From NCBI RefSeq assembly GCF_023169945.1, contig NZ_AP025591.1:1634501-1698500 (forward strand): a DNA stretch of 64,000 nucleotides, given 5' to 3'. Made by a program: the position numbers and the translations under genes. Under the pieces are notes generated by a model. It worked only from the letters and a program-made list of their open reading frames with translations. It made no database searches and had not been told where the DNA came from. Origin of the DNA: Anaeromyxobacter oryzae. Lineage in GTDB: Bacteria > Myxococcota > Myxococcia > Myxococcales > Anaeromyxobacteraceae. The first letter of the stretch is position 1; every line of letters begins with the position of its first letter. Below are positions 1-9,334 of the stretch, piece by piece.

Positions 1-1147
1 GGCCGATCATGTAGCCGGGGACGTTCTGCAGGAACACGAGCGGGATGCCCTGGCGATCGCACAGCTGGATGAACTGGGTGGCCTTGAGCGCCGACGCCGA
101 GAGCAGGATTCCCTGGTTCGCCAGGATCCCGACCTCGTGCCCGTGCACGAATGCGAACCCGCACACCAGCGTCTTGCCGTAGAGCGCCTTGAACTCGAGG
201 AAGCGCGACCCGTCCACGACGCGCGCGATCACCTCGCGCACGTCGTACTGGCGGGACAGGTTCCGGGGGACGATCCCGTAGATCTCCTCCGGGTCGTAGC
301 GCGGCGGCTCGGGGGTCCGCGCCGGCTCCGCCGGGCGGACGTCGCGCGGCAGCGCCTCGACGAGCCCGCGGACGATCCGGAGCGCGTCGGCGTCGTCCTC
401 GGCGAGGTAGTCCGAGACGCCGGACTCGCGGCAGTGGACGACCGCGCCGCCCAGCTCCTCCGCGGTGACCTCCTCGCCCGTCGCGGCGCGCACGAGCGGC
501 GGCCCTCCGAGAAAGATGGCCCCGGTGCCCTTCACGTGTACGACGTGATCGCTCATCGCCGGGATGTAGGCGCCTCCGGCGGTGCAGTGCCCCATGACCG
601 CGGTGATCTGCGGGACGTTCGCCTTGGAGAGCTGCGCCTGGTTGTAGAAGATGCGCCCCCCGTCGTCGACGTCGGGGAAGATCTCCGACTGGAGCGGGAG
701 GTACGCGCCACCGGAGTCGACCAGCATGATCACGGGGAGCCGGTTCTCGAGCGCGATGGTCTGGACGCGCAGCGTCTTCTTCACGCCCAGCGGGTACACC
801 GTGCCGCCCTTGATCGTCGGGTCGTTGGCGTGGACGAGCACCTCGCGGCCGTGGACGAGGCCGATCCCGGCGCGCGAGCCGGCACCGTGGACGTCGCCCT
901 CGTAGAGGCCGCGCGCGGCGAGCGGCGCGAGCTCGAGCCACGGCCCCCCCGGATCGAGGAGGCGTTCGAGCCGCTCTTGCACGGTGAGCTTGCCGAGCTC
1001 GGCGTTCCGCCGCAGCGCGCGCTCCGACCGCTCCGAGCGAGCCCGCTCGAGCTCGCGGCGGAGCTGCTCCACCAGCGCCTGCATGGCCGCGAAGTTCTCG
1101 CGGTACTCGGCGCCGCTGGGATCCACCCGGGTCGGCAGGACGTCCAT
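1..1147 (-). CDS. Acyl-CoA carboxylase, carboxyltransferase (beta) subunit, probably methylcrotonyl-CoA carboxylase; 3' end outside window
   Basis: The reading begins MDVLPTRVDPSGAEYRENF and runs off the left edge. It shows family blocks of the biotin-dependent carboxyltransferase: KLTVQERLERLLDPG near the N-terminus, a glycine-rich GGTVYPLGVKKTLR stretch, and the acyl-CoA site region MGHCTAGGAYIPAMSDH, then the C-terminal-domain blocks FVHGHEVGILANQG and FLQNVPGYMIG. The family transfers CO2 from carboxybiotin to an acyl-CoA. The ATG lies 5 bp after the stop of the upstream acyl-CoA dehydrogenase, with AGAGGTGAAG as ribosome site, so it is the third gene of an operon. The dehydrogenase neighbours favour methylcrotonyl-CoA (leucine pathway) as substrate; propionyl- or geranyl-CoA carboxylase remains possible. 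Confidence 0.88.
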   Translation of the reverse strand, partial: MDVLPTRVDPSGAEYRENFAAMQALVEQLRRELERARSERSERALRRNAELGKLTVQERLERLLDPGGPWLELAPLAARGLYEGDVHGAGSRAGIGLVHGREVLVHANDPTIKGGTVYPLGVKKTLRVQTIALENRLPVIMLVDSGGAYLPLQSEIFPDVDDGGRIFYNQAQLSKANVPQITAVMGHCTAGGAYIPAMSDHVVHVKGTGAIFLGGPPLVRAATGEEVTAEELGGAVVHCRESGVSDYLAEDDADALRIVRGLVEALPRDVRPAEPARTPEPPRYDPEEIYGIVPRNLSRQYDVREVIARVVDGSRFLEFKALYGKTLVCGFAFVHGHEVGILANQGILLSASALKATQFIQLCDRQGIPLVFLQNVPGYMIG

Positions 1148-1152
1148 GCGCT

Positions 1153-2223
1153 TCACCTCTGGTGATCGAGGCACGCGTCCGCGATCTCCATCCGCGCGAC
1201 CTCGATCGTGGTTCCGGCGAGGGCGAGCCCCTTCGCGTCGCGCCAGGCGCGCTCGGCCGCGCTACCGCGGCGGTAGCCCTCGCCGCCCATGGCCTGGAGG
1301 CAGGCGCCGGCGGCCCGCTCGGCCTCCTCGGCGCAGAAGACCTTCGCGCAGCGGACGACCGCGTCGGCGTCGGGATCGCCGGTCGCGGAGAGCCAGGCGG
1401 CGCGGTGGCAGAGGAGCTCGGCCGCTTCGGTCCGGGAGAGCACCGCCGCGAGCGCGAAGCCCACCTCCTGCCGCGCCAGCACGGGCCGGCCGTCGCGCAT
1501 CCGCGCGCTCGCGTGGCGGTGGGCGGCGCGCAGGACGCCGCGCATGAGCCCTGCGGCGGCGATGGCGAGGGAGAGGTCGGCGTCGCGGCGATACCGGGCG
1601 CTCGCGGCCCGATCCGGGCGCGGGGCCGAGACGCGCGCCGCCGCGACCGGAGCATCGTCGGCGTCCAGCGCGGAGACCGGCAGGCCGTCGAGGCCGAGCA
1701 GCGCGGCGGGCGGGCCGACCCGGATCCCCGGATCGCCCGGAGCGACGAGGCAGAGCGCCTCGGCGCCGTCGGCCTCAGCGAAGACCGCGACGAGGTCGGC
1801 GACCGGCGCGTTCGTCACGAGCGGCTTCGCCGCCGTGAGCCGCCAGCCATCCCCGGCGCGTCGCAGGCGCGCCGGGCCGCGCTCCGCGGCGTCCGCGAGC
1901 GCCACCGCGCCGACCCGCTCGCCCGCGTCGAAGGCGGCGGCGTCCCCGGGCGCGAGCGCGCCAGGGAGGAACGCGGCCGCGAGTGACGCGAGCTGGCGCG
2001 TCGCGTCCGCTGCGAGGAGGAGCGCGGGCGAGGCGCGCGCCAGCGCGAGCCGCGCCGCAACGGCCGGCCCGGCGCCCAGCGCCGCGCAGGCGGCGGCGTG
2101 GAGCCGGCGCCACGCGGGCGCGTCGACCGCCCCGACGTCAGCGAGCGCCCGCGCCTGATCGAGGGCGAGCGCGGCCGCGCGCCGCTCCGCGTCCAGCTCC
2201 TCCGGCGAAGGGGCGAAGTCCAA
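1153..2223 (-). CDS. Acyl-CoA dehydrogenase-related protein (divergent, second in operon)
   Basis: A 356-residue acyl-CoA dehydrogenase-fold protein. I chose the TTG at 2223 (LDFAPSPEELDAERR) because AGGA lies 6 bp upstream and the previous gene stops 8 bp before; a longer in-frame extension would only overlap the first dehydrogenase. The N-terminal half is poorly conserved. The C-terminal half keeps helix-bundle features and the AMGGEGYRRGSAAERAWRDAK block matching the family's GGxGY...ERxxRDA. Where many family members have the catalytic Glu of the EGTS motif this protein has LAGTT, so that base is absent. It may act on an unusual acyl-CoA or form a heteromer with its neighbour; function is inferred from context. 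Confidence 0.78.
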   Translation of the reverse strand: MDFAPSPEELDAERRAAALALDQARALADVGAVDAPAWRRLHAAACAALGAGPAVAARLALARASPALLLAADATRQLASLAAAFLPGALAPGDAAAFDAGERVGAVALADAAERGPARLRRAGDGWRLTAAKPLVTNAPVADLVAVFAEADGAEALCLVAPGDPGIRVGPPAALLGLDGLPVSALDADDAPVAAARVSAPRPDRAASARYRRDADLSLAIAAAGLMRGVLRAAHRHASARMRDGRPVLARQEVGFALAAVLSRTEAAELLCHRAAWLSATGDPDADAVVRCAKVFCAEEAERAAGACLQAMGGEGYRRGSAAERAWRDAKGLALAGTTIEVARMEIADACLDHQR

Positions 2224-2231
2224 GGGAGATC

Positions 2232-3404
2232 CTAGGCGAGCGCCGCGTCGAGCAGGCGGGAGAGGACGAGCTTCTGGATGTCGGAGGTGCCGCCCCCGAT
2301 GGCGCCAAGGCGCGCGTCGCGGAAGACGCGCTCCACGTCGTACTCGTGGCAGTAGCCATAGCCCCCGTGCACGACGAGCGCGTCGTTCGTCGGTCCGAGC
2401 GACGCGTCGCCGACGAAGAGCTTGGCGCAGGCGGCCTCGAGCGGGTTCATGGGGCGCCCCTGGTCCTTGCACCACGCCACCCGGTACACGAGCGCCCGGG
2501 ACGCCTCGAGCACGATGCGGAGATCGGCGATGCGGTGCTTCACCGCCTGGAAGTTGGCGATGGCGCGCCCGAACTGCGTGCGGTCGCGCGCGTAGCCGCA
2601 GCAGCGATCGACGAGGAACTGCATCTGGCCGAGGAACGGCGCGAGGAGGGTCGAGCGGTCCCACTCCACCGCCTGGAGCGCCGCGAGGAACCCCGCCCCC
2701 TCCTCGCCGAGCCGGTGCTCCACGGGGACGACGCAGTCCTCGAGGACGAGCTCGCTCGTCACCGAGCTCCGCATCCCGAGCTTGTGCAGGTCCCGCCCCG
2801 CAGAGAAGCCCGGCGTCCCCTTCTCCACCACGAACGCGGTGATCCCGTCGTGTCCGGCCTCGGGATCGGTCTTCGCGAAGACCACCGCGACGTCGGCGAT
2901 GGATCCGTTGGTGATGAACATCTTGCGGCCGGTGATCCGGTACCCGCCGTCGATCCGCTCCGCGCGGGTCGAGAGCGCCGCCACGTCGGAGCCGGCCCCC
3001 GGCTCGGTGAGCGCCATGCAGCCGATCCGCTCGCCCGAGGCGAGGCCCGGGAGCCAGCGCGCCCGCTGCGCCGCGGTGCCGTGGACCTCGATGGTGTCGG
3101 CGCACAGGAACGAATGCGCGCCGTAGGAGAGCGCGAGCCCGCCGTCCACCCCCGCCTCGCCGAGCGCCTCGCCCACCGCGACGCAGGTCACCGCGCTCGC
3201 GCCGCTGCCGCCGTGCTCGGGGTCGAGGTGGAGCCCGAGCACGCCCAGCTCGCCCAGCCGCCGGAACGAGCGCAGGTCGAAGCGGCCCGCGAGGTCGTGC
3301 TCGCGGACGCGCGGCACGATCTCCTCGCGCGCGAAGCGGAGGACCTGTTCGCGTAGCGCCCGCTGCTCGGCGGTGAGGGAGAACTCCACGGCGCCTCGGG
3401 ACAC
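2232..3404 (-). CDS. Acyl-CoA dehydrogenase (isovaleryl-CoA dehydrogenase-like)
   Basis: A 390-residue flavoprotein of full family length, first gene of a three-gene operon. It has the N-terminal helical domain (FSLTAEQRALREQVLRF), the FAD/substrate loop MALTEPGAGSDVAAL, GRKMFITNGSIADVAVVFAKT in the beta domain, and the C-terminal GGYGYCHEYDVERVFRDAR block. The usual C-terminal catalytic Glu (EGTS) is replaced by GGGTSD, as in isovaleryl-CoA dehydrogenases, which use a Glu on an earlier helix. Here that helix reads AVEWDRSTLL, with Asp at the expected place. Together with the carboxylase downstream this fits branched-chain acyl-CoA oxidation, but the exact substrate is not fixed by the sequence. 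Confidence 0.87.
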   Translation of the reverse strand: MSRGAVEFSLTAEQRALREQVLRFAREEIVPRVREHDLAGRFDLRSFRRLGELGVLGLHLDPEHGGSGASAVTCVAVGEALGEAGVDGGLALSYGAHSFLCADTIEVHGTAAQRARWLPGLASGERIGCMALTEPGAGSDVAALSTRAERIDGGYRITGRKMFITNGSIADVAVVFAKTDPEAGHDGITAFVVEKGTPGFSAGRDLHKLGMRSSVTSELVLEDCVVPVEHRLGEEGAGFLAALQAVEWDRSTLLAPFLGQMQFLVDRCCGYARDRTQFGRAIANFQAVKHRIADLRIVLEASRALVYRVAWCKDQGRPMNPLEAACAKLFVGDASLGPTNDALVVHGGYGYCHEYDVERVFRDARLGAIGGGTSDIQKLVLSRLLDAALA

Positions 3405-3581
3405 CGGCGCGAGGCGCCGATCGGCGGGAGGTCATAGATGCGCCGACCGCCGGCCGCCGCGCCCCCGGAGTGTGACCTGGACGCAGTACGACGTTTCACG
3501 GCTCGCGGAGCCACGCCGCCCCTTCCGGGCGGCGCCCGGAAGAGGATGCGTTCGGCATTCGCAGCGATCGGGCGCCTGCTC

Positions 3582-4202
3582 CTAGAGTGTGAAGCCGAGC
3601 CGCAGCGTCGCGCCGATGGTCGAGCCGCCGAGCTTGTATGAGCCCGCACTTCCGGCGCTCCCCACCGTCACTGGCACGTCCTTCGAGTTCACGTCCCATC
3701 GGGCGAACCCCCACAGCCCGACGGAGAGCGGTCCGCCGCCGAGCTTGACGGAGATGCCGGGCCGGAGCCCCACGTAGAAGAGCCACTCGCTCGTCGAGCT
3801 CGCGGTGACGATCTCGGGGTTGCTCGCGAGGTTCCCGTAGCGATGCCCGCCCGCCTCGGCGAGCAGGTCGAGCCTGACGGACCCCGTTCCGAGGGCGAGC
3901 CCCCCCAGCGCTCCGATCGCGGTCTGGGACGCCGTGTTGCTGCCGAACGTGGTGTCGACGATCGCGCCGAGCTCGAGCCCGCCCAGGTCGACGAGAATGT
4001 CACCCCCGGCCATCTGGAGCGAGGAGCTGAACAGGTCCGGCGAGCTCGTGGTGCCGCTCACCGCTGCGCTGAAGCTCGTCGAAGGCGGTCGCTCCAGCCC
4101 GTAGAAGCCCTCGATGGTGACGCCGCCGCCGCCCTCCGCGACCACGGCGCGCGGAACGAGTGACGCGGCGACGATGAGCAGACCCAACGCGGTGCGTGAC
4201 AT
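3582..4202 (-). CDS. Exported outer-membrane beta-barrel-like protein, unknown function
   Basis: A 206-residue protein with a clear signal peptide (hydrophobic GLLIVAASLVPRAVVA, cleavage near residue 22). The mature part alternates short Gly-rich and amphipathic strands, for example LVDLGGLELGAIVDTTFG, SVRLDLLAEAGGHRYG, LFYVGLRPGISVKLGG and GATLRLGFTL, and ends in a C-terminal Phe/Leu-rich strand. This is typical of small outer-membrane beta-barrels. No family signature was recognised. It stands alone, with about 180 bp to the acyl-CoA dehydrogenase operon and 150 bp to the HAF-repeat gene. The barrel assignment is by pattern only. Confidence 0.7.
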   Translation of the reverse strand: MSRTALGLLIVAASLVPRAVVAEGGGGVTIEGFYGLERPPSTSFSAAVSGTTSSPDLFSSSLQMAGGDILVDLGGLELGAIVDTTFGSNTASQTAIGALGGLALGTGSVRLDLLAEAGGHRYGNLASNPEIVTASSTSEWLFYVGLRPGISVKLGGGPLSVGLWGFARWDVNSKDVPVTVGSAGSAGSYKLGGSTIGATLRLGFTL

Positions 4203-4352
4203 TCTCCCTCTCCTTTCGCATTACCCCCAGTGGAACATGCTCACGGTGGGACCGAGGATCCATAGACGCTCCCGCGGGACGGCGCTCCACGGACGAACGA
4301 CGCGGCGCCGAGCTGCCTGCCAGGAAGCGCCGCCGCCGGCCCGGCGGGGGCG

Positions 4353-5774
4353 TCAGCGCTGGATCGACGCGCGGATCTGCTGCGCCGAGGTCACCAGCTC
4401 CTTGGCCTGTCCGACCGTGAGCACCACACCGCCCTGGGCCTCCGCCTCCCGGATGAAGGCACCGAGAACGTCGTGAACGACGACGTTCTTCTCCGCCGTC
4501 GCCGCCTCGAGGGCGGCGAGGAGCCTGGTGTCGAGGCTGGCGAGGATGGCGGGGCGTGGCGCCATGGCCCGGAGGCGCACCCGCAACTCGGCGATGCGAT
4601 CGACCACGATCAACTGCGGGACCCACAGCATCGCGTGCGTCGTGCCATCCGCCTGGACGCTGTAGCCGACGATCTGGCCAGCGTCGTTCACCGCCAAGGC
4701 GGCGCTGGACGCCCCGCCGGCGAGCGCGTTCAGGTCCACGATCCCGCCCGAAGCCGTCCACGAGAACGCGTGGTATTCACCGTCGTCGACGAGGCTCCTG
4801 CCGACCACCTGACCGTGAACGTTCACCGCGCGCAAGAAGCCATGATAGATGATGCTCGGGCCCGTGCTGCTCGAGAGCATGGTGTTCCCGGCCTGGGTCA
4901 CTTGTACGTACTGTTCTAGTCGCAGCCCGCCGACATCGACGGTGCCCCCTTCAGCCGTCCACACGCGAAGCCGGCGCATCAGCGTTCCGTACTGCTCGTC
5001 GATCAGCACGTGGCCGCCCTCCCCGAGCCCCACCGAGGGTTCCGGGTTTGTATGCGACGAAAGGATGTCGACTCGCCCGCCACTCGGCGTGTACGAGTAG
5101 ACCCATAGGGCGTCACAGGGCCCGTGGTGCCCGGCGATCTGGCCTCGATTGTTGACGAAGAGGGCTTTGCTCTCCCTCCCCTCGGATAGCTCGGGGAGCA
5201 GCGGCGCCATCGGGCCCGGAGCGATCCATGTGAAGGCACGGTCGTACGGGAAGTCGGAGCCCCTAGAGGAACCGACGATGAGGCCAGCGTCATTGATGGA
5301 GAGCGCATAGCTAGCGCCGTAGTAGCCACTGAGCGAGTCCAGATCCTTCATCCCATCCGAACGCGTCCATCGAAACGCGTGCGCGCCGACCGCGGTCGTA
5401 GCCCACCCGACGACCACGCCGTCGTTGTTCATCGATGCAGGGCACATCGGCGTCTTGCCGGGCGACCCCATGTCGACCGGGACATTCTCGGCGGTCCAGA
5501 AGATGCCGCGCATGTCCGAGTAGTCCTGTCCCACCCTTCGATACCAGCCGAAGATCTCGCCCCTCTCGTTCACACGCAGCGCCACGCCCTCCGTCGCGTT
5601 GAACCTCGTCAGCTCGTACAGACCGGTCGACCGCGTCCAGGCGAACGGACGCAGCGATCCGTCCGCCATCTGGCCATAGCCGACCACCTGGCCGGCCTGG
5701 TTGATGTCGACGGCCACGTTGTGCTTGCCGATCATGCCCAGGTCGATGGCGATCAGTCGCGTGTATCTCGTCAT
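4353..5774 (-). CDS. HAF-repeat protein with C-terminal FIMAH-like domain
   Basis: A 473-residue protein made mostly of HAF repeats: recurring units of the form 'NxxGQVVGYG...HAFxWT', such as DINQAGQVVGYGQMADG, VNERGEIFGWYRR, MNNDGVVVGWATTA, INDAGLIVGSSRG and VNDAGQIVGYSVQADG. Such proteins are usually extracellular or surface beta-structures. The last 80 residues (RIAELRVRLRAMAP to QQIRASIQR) resemble the FIMAH tail, with a FIREAEAQGG...LTVGQAKELV core. No signal peptide is visible at the chosen ATG, and no better upstream start is obvious. Base composition is somewhat less GC-rich than neighbours, which may indicate acquisition. Ligand and role are unknown. Confidence 0.8.
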   Translation of the reverse strand: MTRYTRLIAIDLGMIGKHNVAVDINQAGQVVGYGQMADGSLRPFAWTRSTGLYELTRFNATEGVALRVNERGEIFGWYRRVGQDYSDMRGIFWTAENVPVDMGSPGKTPMCPASMNNDGVVVGWATTAVGAHAFRWTRSDGMKDLDSLSGYYGASYALSINDAGLIVGSSRGSDFPYDRAFTWIAPGPMAPLLPELSEGRESKALFVNNRGQIAGHHGPCDALWVYSYTPSGGRVDILSSHTNPEPSVGLGEGGHVLIDEQYGTLMRRLRVWTAEGGTVDVGGLRLEQYVQVTQAGNTMLSSSTGPSIIYHGFLRAVNVHGQVVGRSLVDDGEYHAFSWTASGGIVDLNALAGGASSAALAVNDAGQIVGYSVQADGTTHAMLWVPQLIVVDRIAELRVRLRAMAPRPAILASLDTRLLAALEAATAEKNVVVHDVLGAFIREAEAQGGVVLTVGQAKELVTSAQQIRASIQR

Positions 5775-6006
5775 GGTGGCCCTCTCATCGCACTACTGAG
5801 CGACGAAGATCGCCTGCAGCATGAGTTCTCGAAGGCGGTTCCCGCGACCGGGCACGCGGGGCTCGCTGTACGCGCTACGTCGACTGTGGTGCGACGAACT
5901 GTTTGACTCGGCACCGCAGCGGCTCGTCAGGGCGCACCTCGCGGCCTGGCCAACGCGTCGGTCTCGAGGGCCCGGCTAGGCCTTGGGCGCGCCGCGAGAA
6001 GGTCCC

Positions 6007-6067
6007 AAGGTCCCGACCGAGAGTTCCGCCGATCCGAGAAAGGTCCCGACCGAGAGTTCCGCCGATC
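6007..6067. repeat. 28-bp direct repeat, two copies 33 bp apart, in a 490-bp non-coding stretch
   Basis: The unit AAGGTCCCGACCGAGAGTTC continues with CGCCGATC and occurs at 6007-6034 and 6040-6067 with no mismatch. The surrounding interval 5775-6263, between the HAF gene and the 3' end of the histidine kinase, contains no convincing gene. Short reading frames across it have repetitive Arg-rich translations and no family match that I recognise. The repeats could be a remnant of mobile or intergenic repeat DNA. Confidence 0.75.
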
Positions 6068-6263
6068 AACCCGAGCGGCCGCCTCCCGGACCATTCCCGA
6101 TCGAAGAAACACAGGATCGCGTCCGTGCTGCGGACCTACGTTTTCGGCGGTTTGCTCCCCCTTCAGCCGCGCAACGTCCGTCGTTCGGCCGATTTCTGCC
6201 GCGTCTCTCGATTACTCTGGGTCGGGGCTTTCGGTCGCGACGACGTAGTCGCTCGTCGAGCTT

Positions 6264-8498
6264 TCACGTTTCGTTGCATGCCTTCGCCAGCGCGCGCTCG
6301 AGCTGCTCGGTCGTGTACGGCTTTGCGAGATAGAAGACGGCGGACTCGCCTCGGAGCGCCTCGACATCCGGGCCCTTGCTGAAGCCGGACGAGACGATGA
6401 CCGGCACATCGGGGGTGACCTCGCGGATCTTCGCGAGCACCTCCCTGCCCGACATGTCCGGCATCATCATGTCGAGGATGACGACGTCGATCCGCCGGGC
6501 GTCGGCCTTGTGCGTCCTCACAGCCTGCGCGCCATTCGCGCACTCGATGACCTCGTGGCCGCCTGTCCGGAGCAGGAGGCCCAGGGAGATTCGGACGTTC
6601 TGCTCGTCGTCCGCGATGAGGACGCGCAGCGGGTACGTCGGCGTCGGCCGACCCTGCGTCCGCTCCGACCGAGGCTCGGGCGAGACCCCATCCACCGCGG
6701 GTAGAAGCAAGGCGAAGCTGGTACCGCGATCCGCGGCGCTCTCCACCGTTATCGCACCCTGATGCGTCTTCACCGTTCCGTACACCTCCGCGAGCCCGAG
6801 CACGGAGCCCATGCCCACGCCCTTGGTCGTGAAGAACGGCTCGAAGAGATGCGCTCGGACCTCCTCGGAGAGCCCGATGCCGGTATCGACCACGCGCACC
6901 TCCAGGTACGGGCCGGGAGAGACGTCGAAGGGGACCGCCGCGCAGGCGGCCGCGTCGAGCTCCACACGCCGCGTCTCGAACGTGATCGTCCCGCCGTCCG
7001 GCATGGCGTCGCGCGCGTTGAGGGCGAGGTTCACGAGCGCGGTGTGGAGCCGGTCGGGGTCGCCTCGCACCAGGGCGGGCGCGGCCTCGAGCCTCGTGCG
7101 GAGCTGGATGCGCTTGTCGATGCTGCGCGAGAGGAGCCCCACGACCTCGTCCACCGTGCGGTGGAGGTCCACCGCGACGACGCGCGACGGTCCCTTGCGC
7201 GCGAAGGCCAGGAGCTGGTTCACCAGACGCGCCGAGCGCAGCGCCGCGTCGCGGATGTCGCCCGCGATGGCGCCCTCATCGCCCGGGAGCGCGCGTGCGA
7301 GGTGCTCCGAGTTGCTCAGGATCGCCGTGAGCTGGTTGTTGAAGTCGTGTGCGATGCCGCCCGCGAGGCGGCCCACCGTCTCCATCTTCTGCGCTTGCAG
7401 GAGGTTCCGCTCGCTCTCCTGGAGCGCTTTCTCGCGACGGGCGAGCTGCTCCGCCATCCGGTCGAAGCTGCGCCCGAGCCGCCCCAGCTCGCCGCCGCGG
7501 ACGAGCTCCCCCACCCGCACGCCGAGATCGCCGCCCGCGAGCCGGTGCGAGGCCGACTCGAGGCGCGCGATGCGGTCCACGATGGTCCGCTTGCCCACCA
7601 CCGAGGCGAAGGCGAGGGCCGCCAGGAAGAAGGAGAGGAGCAGCGCGACGTTTCTCGCGAGCGCACGGTTCGCGCCGGCGATGACGCCTGCGTAGGGAAT
7701 GCCGGCGCGAACGTACAGGAAGGGCGTCTGCTCCCCGGCGAGCCTCAGCTTCCGATAGGTCTGGACGCGGTACTCACCGGTGAGGCTCGGGCCGATGTTC
7801 GTCGCCTCGTCCGGCCCGTCCACCATCGCGGCCAGGAGCGCCGGCGAGATGGGGCGGCCCACGTACGGCTCGGCGTCGATGGCGCGCGCCACGACGATGC
7901 CGTTGCGGTCGGTGAGGCTGAAGCTCGAGCGGGGCGGGAGCCGCGACGACTCGAGGAGGCGCACGAAGCGGAGATCGAACCCGACGCTGATGACGCCCGC
8001 GATCTCTCCCCGAGCGTCGCGGAAGGGATACCCGAAGAAGAAGGTCGGCCTCGAGGTGACCCGACCCGTCACGGACTCGCCCGAGGCGAGCCGTCCGGTC
8101 GCGAGCGCACCCTGGAAATGCCGTCGATCGGCGATGTTGAAGCGACCTGGATTTGCGGATGCCCAGACGTCTCCAGCCGCGTCCGCGATGGAGATGTTGG
8201 CGTAGTCGGGGTTGAGCGCGACCATGTCGCGCAGGAGGTGCTGCACCGCGGGGTCGCGCGCCTTCACGGCCGGGAGGTTGGCGAGCGCGGTCATCAGCTG
8301 CTGCGCTGCCGCGAGCCTGCTCTCGTACGCCGCCGCGATGGCCGCAGCCAGCTTCTGCGTCTCGACCCTCGCCTCCTGGATCTTCTCCTCGCGGGAGCGG
8401 AGGCCGGACCAGACGATGATCCCCGCCGCAGGCAGCACGAAGATCGCGGCCAGGAGCGTGAGCTGGACGCGGATCGAGAGCGCCGAGAGCGACTTCAT
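6264..8498 (-). CDS. Hybrid sensor histidine kinase with Cache-type sensor and receiver domain
   Basis: A 744-residue two-component protein. The ATG at 8498 (MKSLSALSIRVQ) is preferred over an upstream in-frame ATG because the first membrane helix (LTLLAAIFVLPAAGIIVW) follows it directly and GGGGACC precedes it. Order: membrane helix, periplasmic double-Cache-like sensor (about 30-290), second helix (VALLLSFFLAALAFASVV), HAMP, H-box GGIAHDFNNQLTAI with His384, ATPase domain with N-box LNARDAMPDGG and G1 box VVDTGIGL, then a receiver with phosphoacceptor Asp676 in LDMMMPDMSG. Signals are probably small molecules in the periplasm. No response regulator lies next to it, so the output partner is elsewhere. 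Confidence 0.93.
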   Translation of the reverse strand: MKSLSALSIRVQLTLLAAIFVLPAAGIIVWSGLRSREEKIQEARVETQKLAAAIAAAYESRLAAAQQLMTALANLPAVKARDPAVQHLLRDMVALNPDYANISIADAAGDVWASANPGRFNIADRRHFQGALATGRLASGESVTGRVTSRPTFFFGYPFRDARGEIAGVISVGFDLRFVRLLESSRLPPRSSFSLTDRNGIVVARAIDAEPYVGRPISPALLAAMVDGPDEATNIGPSLTGEYRVQTYRKLRLAGEQTPFLYVRAGIPYAGVIAGANRALARNVALLLSFFLAALAFASVVGKRTIVDRIARLESASHRLAGGDLGVRVGELVRGGELGRLGRSFDRMAEQLARREKALQESERNLLQAQKMETVGRLAGGIAHDFNNQLTAILSNSEHLARALPGDEGAIAGDIRDAALRSARLVNQLLAFARKGPSRVVAVDLHRTVDEVVGLLSRSIDKRIQLRTRLEAAPALVRGDPDRLHTALVNLALNARDAMPDGGTITFETRRVELDAAACAAVPFDVSPGPYLEVRVVDTGIGLSEEVRAHLFEPFFTTKGVGMGSVLGLAEVYGTVKTHQGAITVESAADRGTSFALLLPAVDGVSPEPRSERTQGRPTPTYPLRVLIADDEQNVRISLGLLLRTGGHEVIECANGAQAVRTHKADARRIDVVILDMMMPDMSGREVLAKIREVTPDVPVIVSSGFSKGPDVEALRGESAVFYLAKPYTTEQLERALAKACNET

Positions 8499-8727
8499 TG
8501 GCGGAAGGTCCCCTTGCACGAATCCGCCACCAGCATACCCGGTCGGCCGCCCGGCCATCGACATGACGACGGCGGGCGCGCACTTCTCGCCGGACGTGAG
8601 CGGAACGCGGTGGTCGCGAGGTAAGGGAGGGCCCCACCCAGCCCCGGCAACCCCGCGCACGTCGCCGGATGCTACGCTGGTTGGGCGCGAATGCGGCTGC
8701 CTGGTTCGCCCAGTGCCGCTACTCCGC

Positions 8728-9123
8728 TCAGGCAGTGGGCCCGCGACCTGCCAACAACTCGTGCCCGTACGAGTTGTCTATCGCGCAGCGCCACCTGCCG
8801 CCGCTCTCCCTTCGGAAGACGTACGTTGCGTTTCGAGTGACAGCGGGAAGGTTGGACGCCGACACGACCGTCTTCGCCAATACCAGGGCAGTGTCGCCGC
8901 TCTCGAGGACCACCATTCCCGCTTGCTGGACTTGCACGCTGTGGTGGAAGTACTCGGCGATCCGCTCGAAGGCCTTCCTGATGGAAGCCTTGCCCGTCAC
9001 ACTCATCCCCGGCTTGATCACGAGCACTGCATCCTCGGAGTAGAACTCGAGCAGGGTGTCGAAGTCCTCTCTGACGATGGCAGTGTCAGCCGATGCGATG
9101 ATCTCTTCCAAGGGGTGCGCCAT
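8728..9123 (-). CDS. SnoaL-like / DUF4440 (NTF2-fold) protein
   Basis: A 131-residue single-domain protein of the NTF2-like fold. It opens with the helix PLEEIIASADTAIVREDFDTLLEFYSED, then AVLVIKPGMSVTGKASIRKAF, and ends in a strand block YVFRRESGGRWRCAIDNSYG, the order seen in SnoaL/DUF4440 proteins. These include polyketide cyclases, isomerases and many proteins of unknown substrate. It stands between the histidine kinase and an exported protein, all on the minus strand but with gaps of over 200 bp, so co-transcription is uncertain. No catalytic residue can be assigned by eye. Confidence 0.75.
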   Translation of the reverse strand: MAHPLEEIIASADTAIVREDFDTLLEFYSEDAVLVIKPGMSVTGKASIRKAFERIAEYFHHSVQVQQAGMVVLESGDTALVLAKTVVSASNLPAVTRNATYVFRRESGGRWRCAIDNSYGHELLAGRGPTA

Positions 9124-9334
9124 CGTTCATCCGTCCTTTGTCCGCGATTCGGCGCGGGCACCGCGCGTCCACAGCGCTTCTGCTGCGATCCCGACTCCAC
9201 CCGACTCCACGGCTCTCCACGGTTCTCGACCAACCGCGGGGAGATATAGGGGAGACGCCCCTGGCGTTCCGGCTACTACCGCTTCGCAAGCTACCTGACG
9301 CCGCTACGAATCGTCGGCGCCGGCGCACCACGCC

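Noticed and set aside
1153..3435. A 760-codon frame suggesting one fused dehydrogenase
   Set aside because: The upstream half is out of frame with the first acyl-CoA dehydrogenase; the TTG at 2223 with its ribosome site gives a normal second gene.
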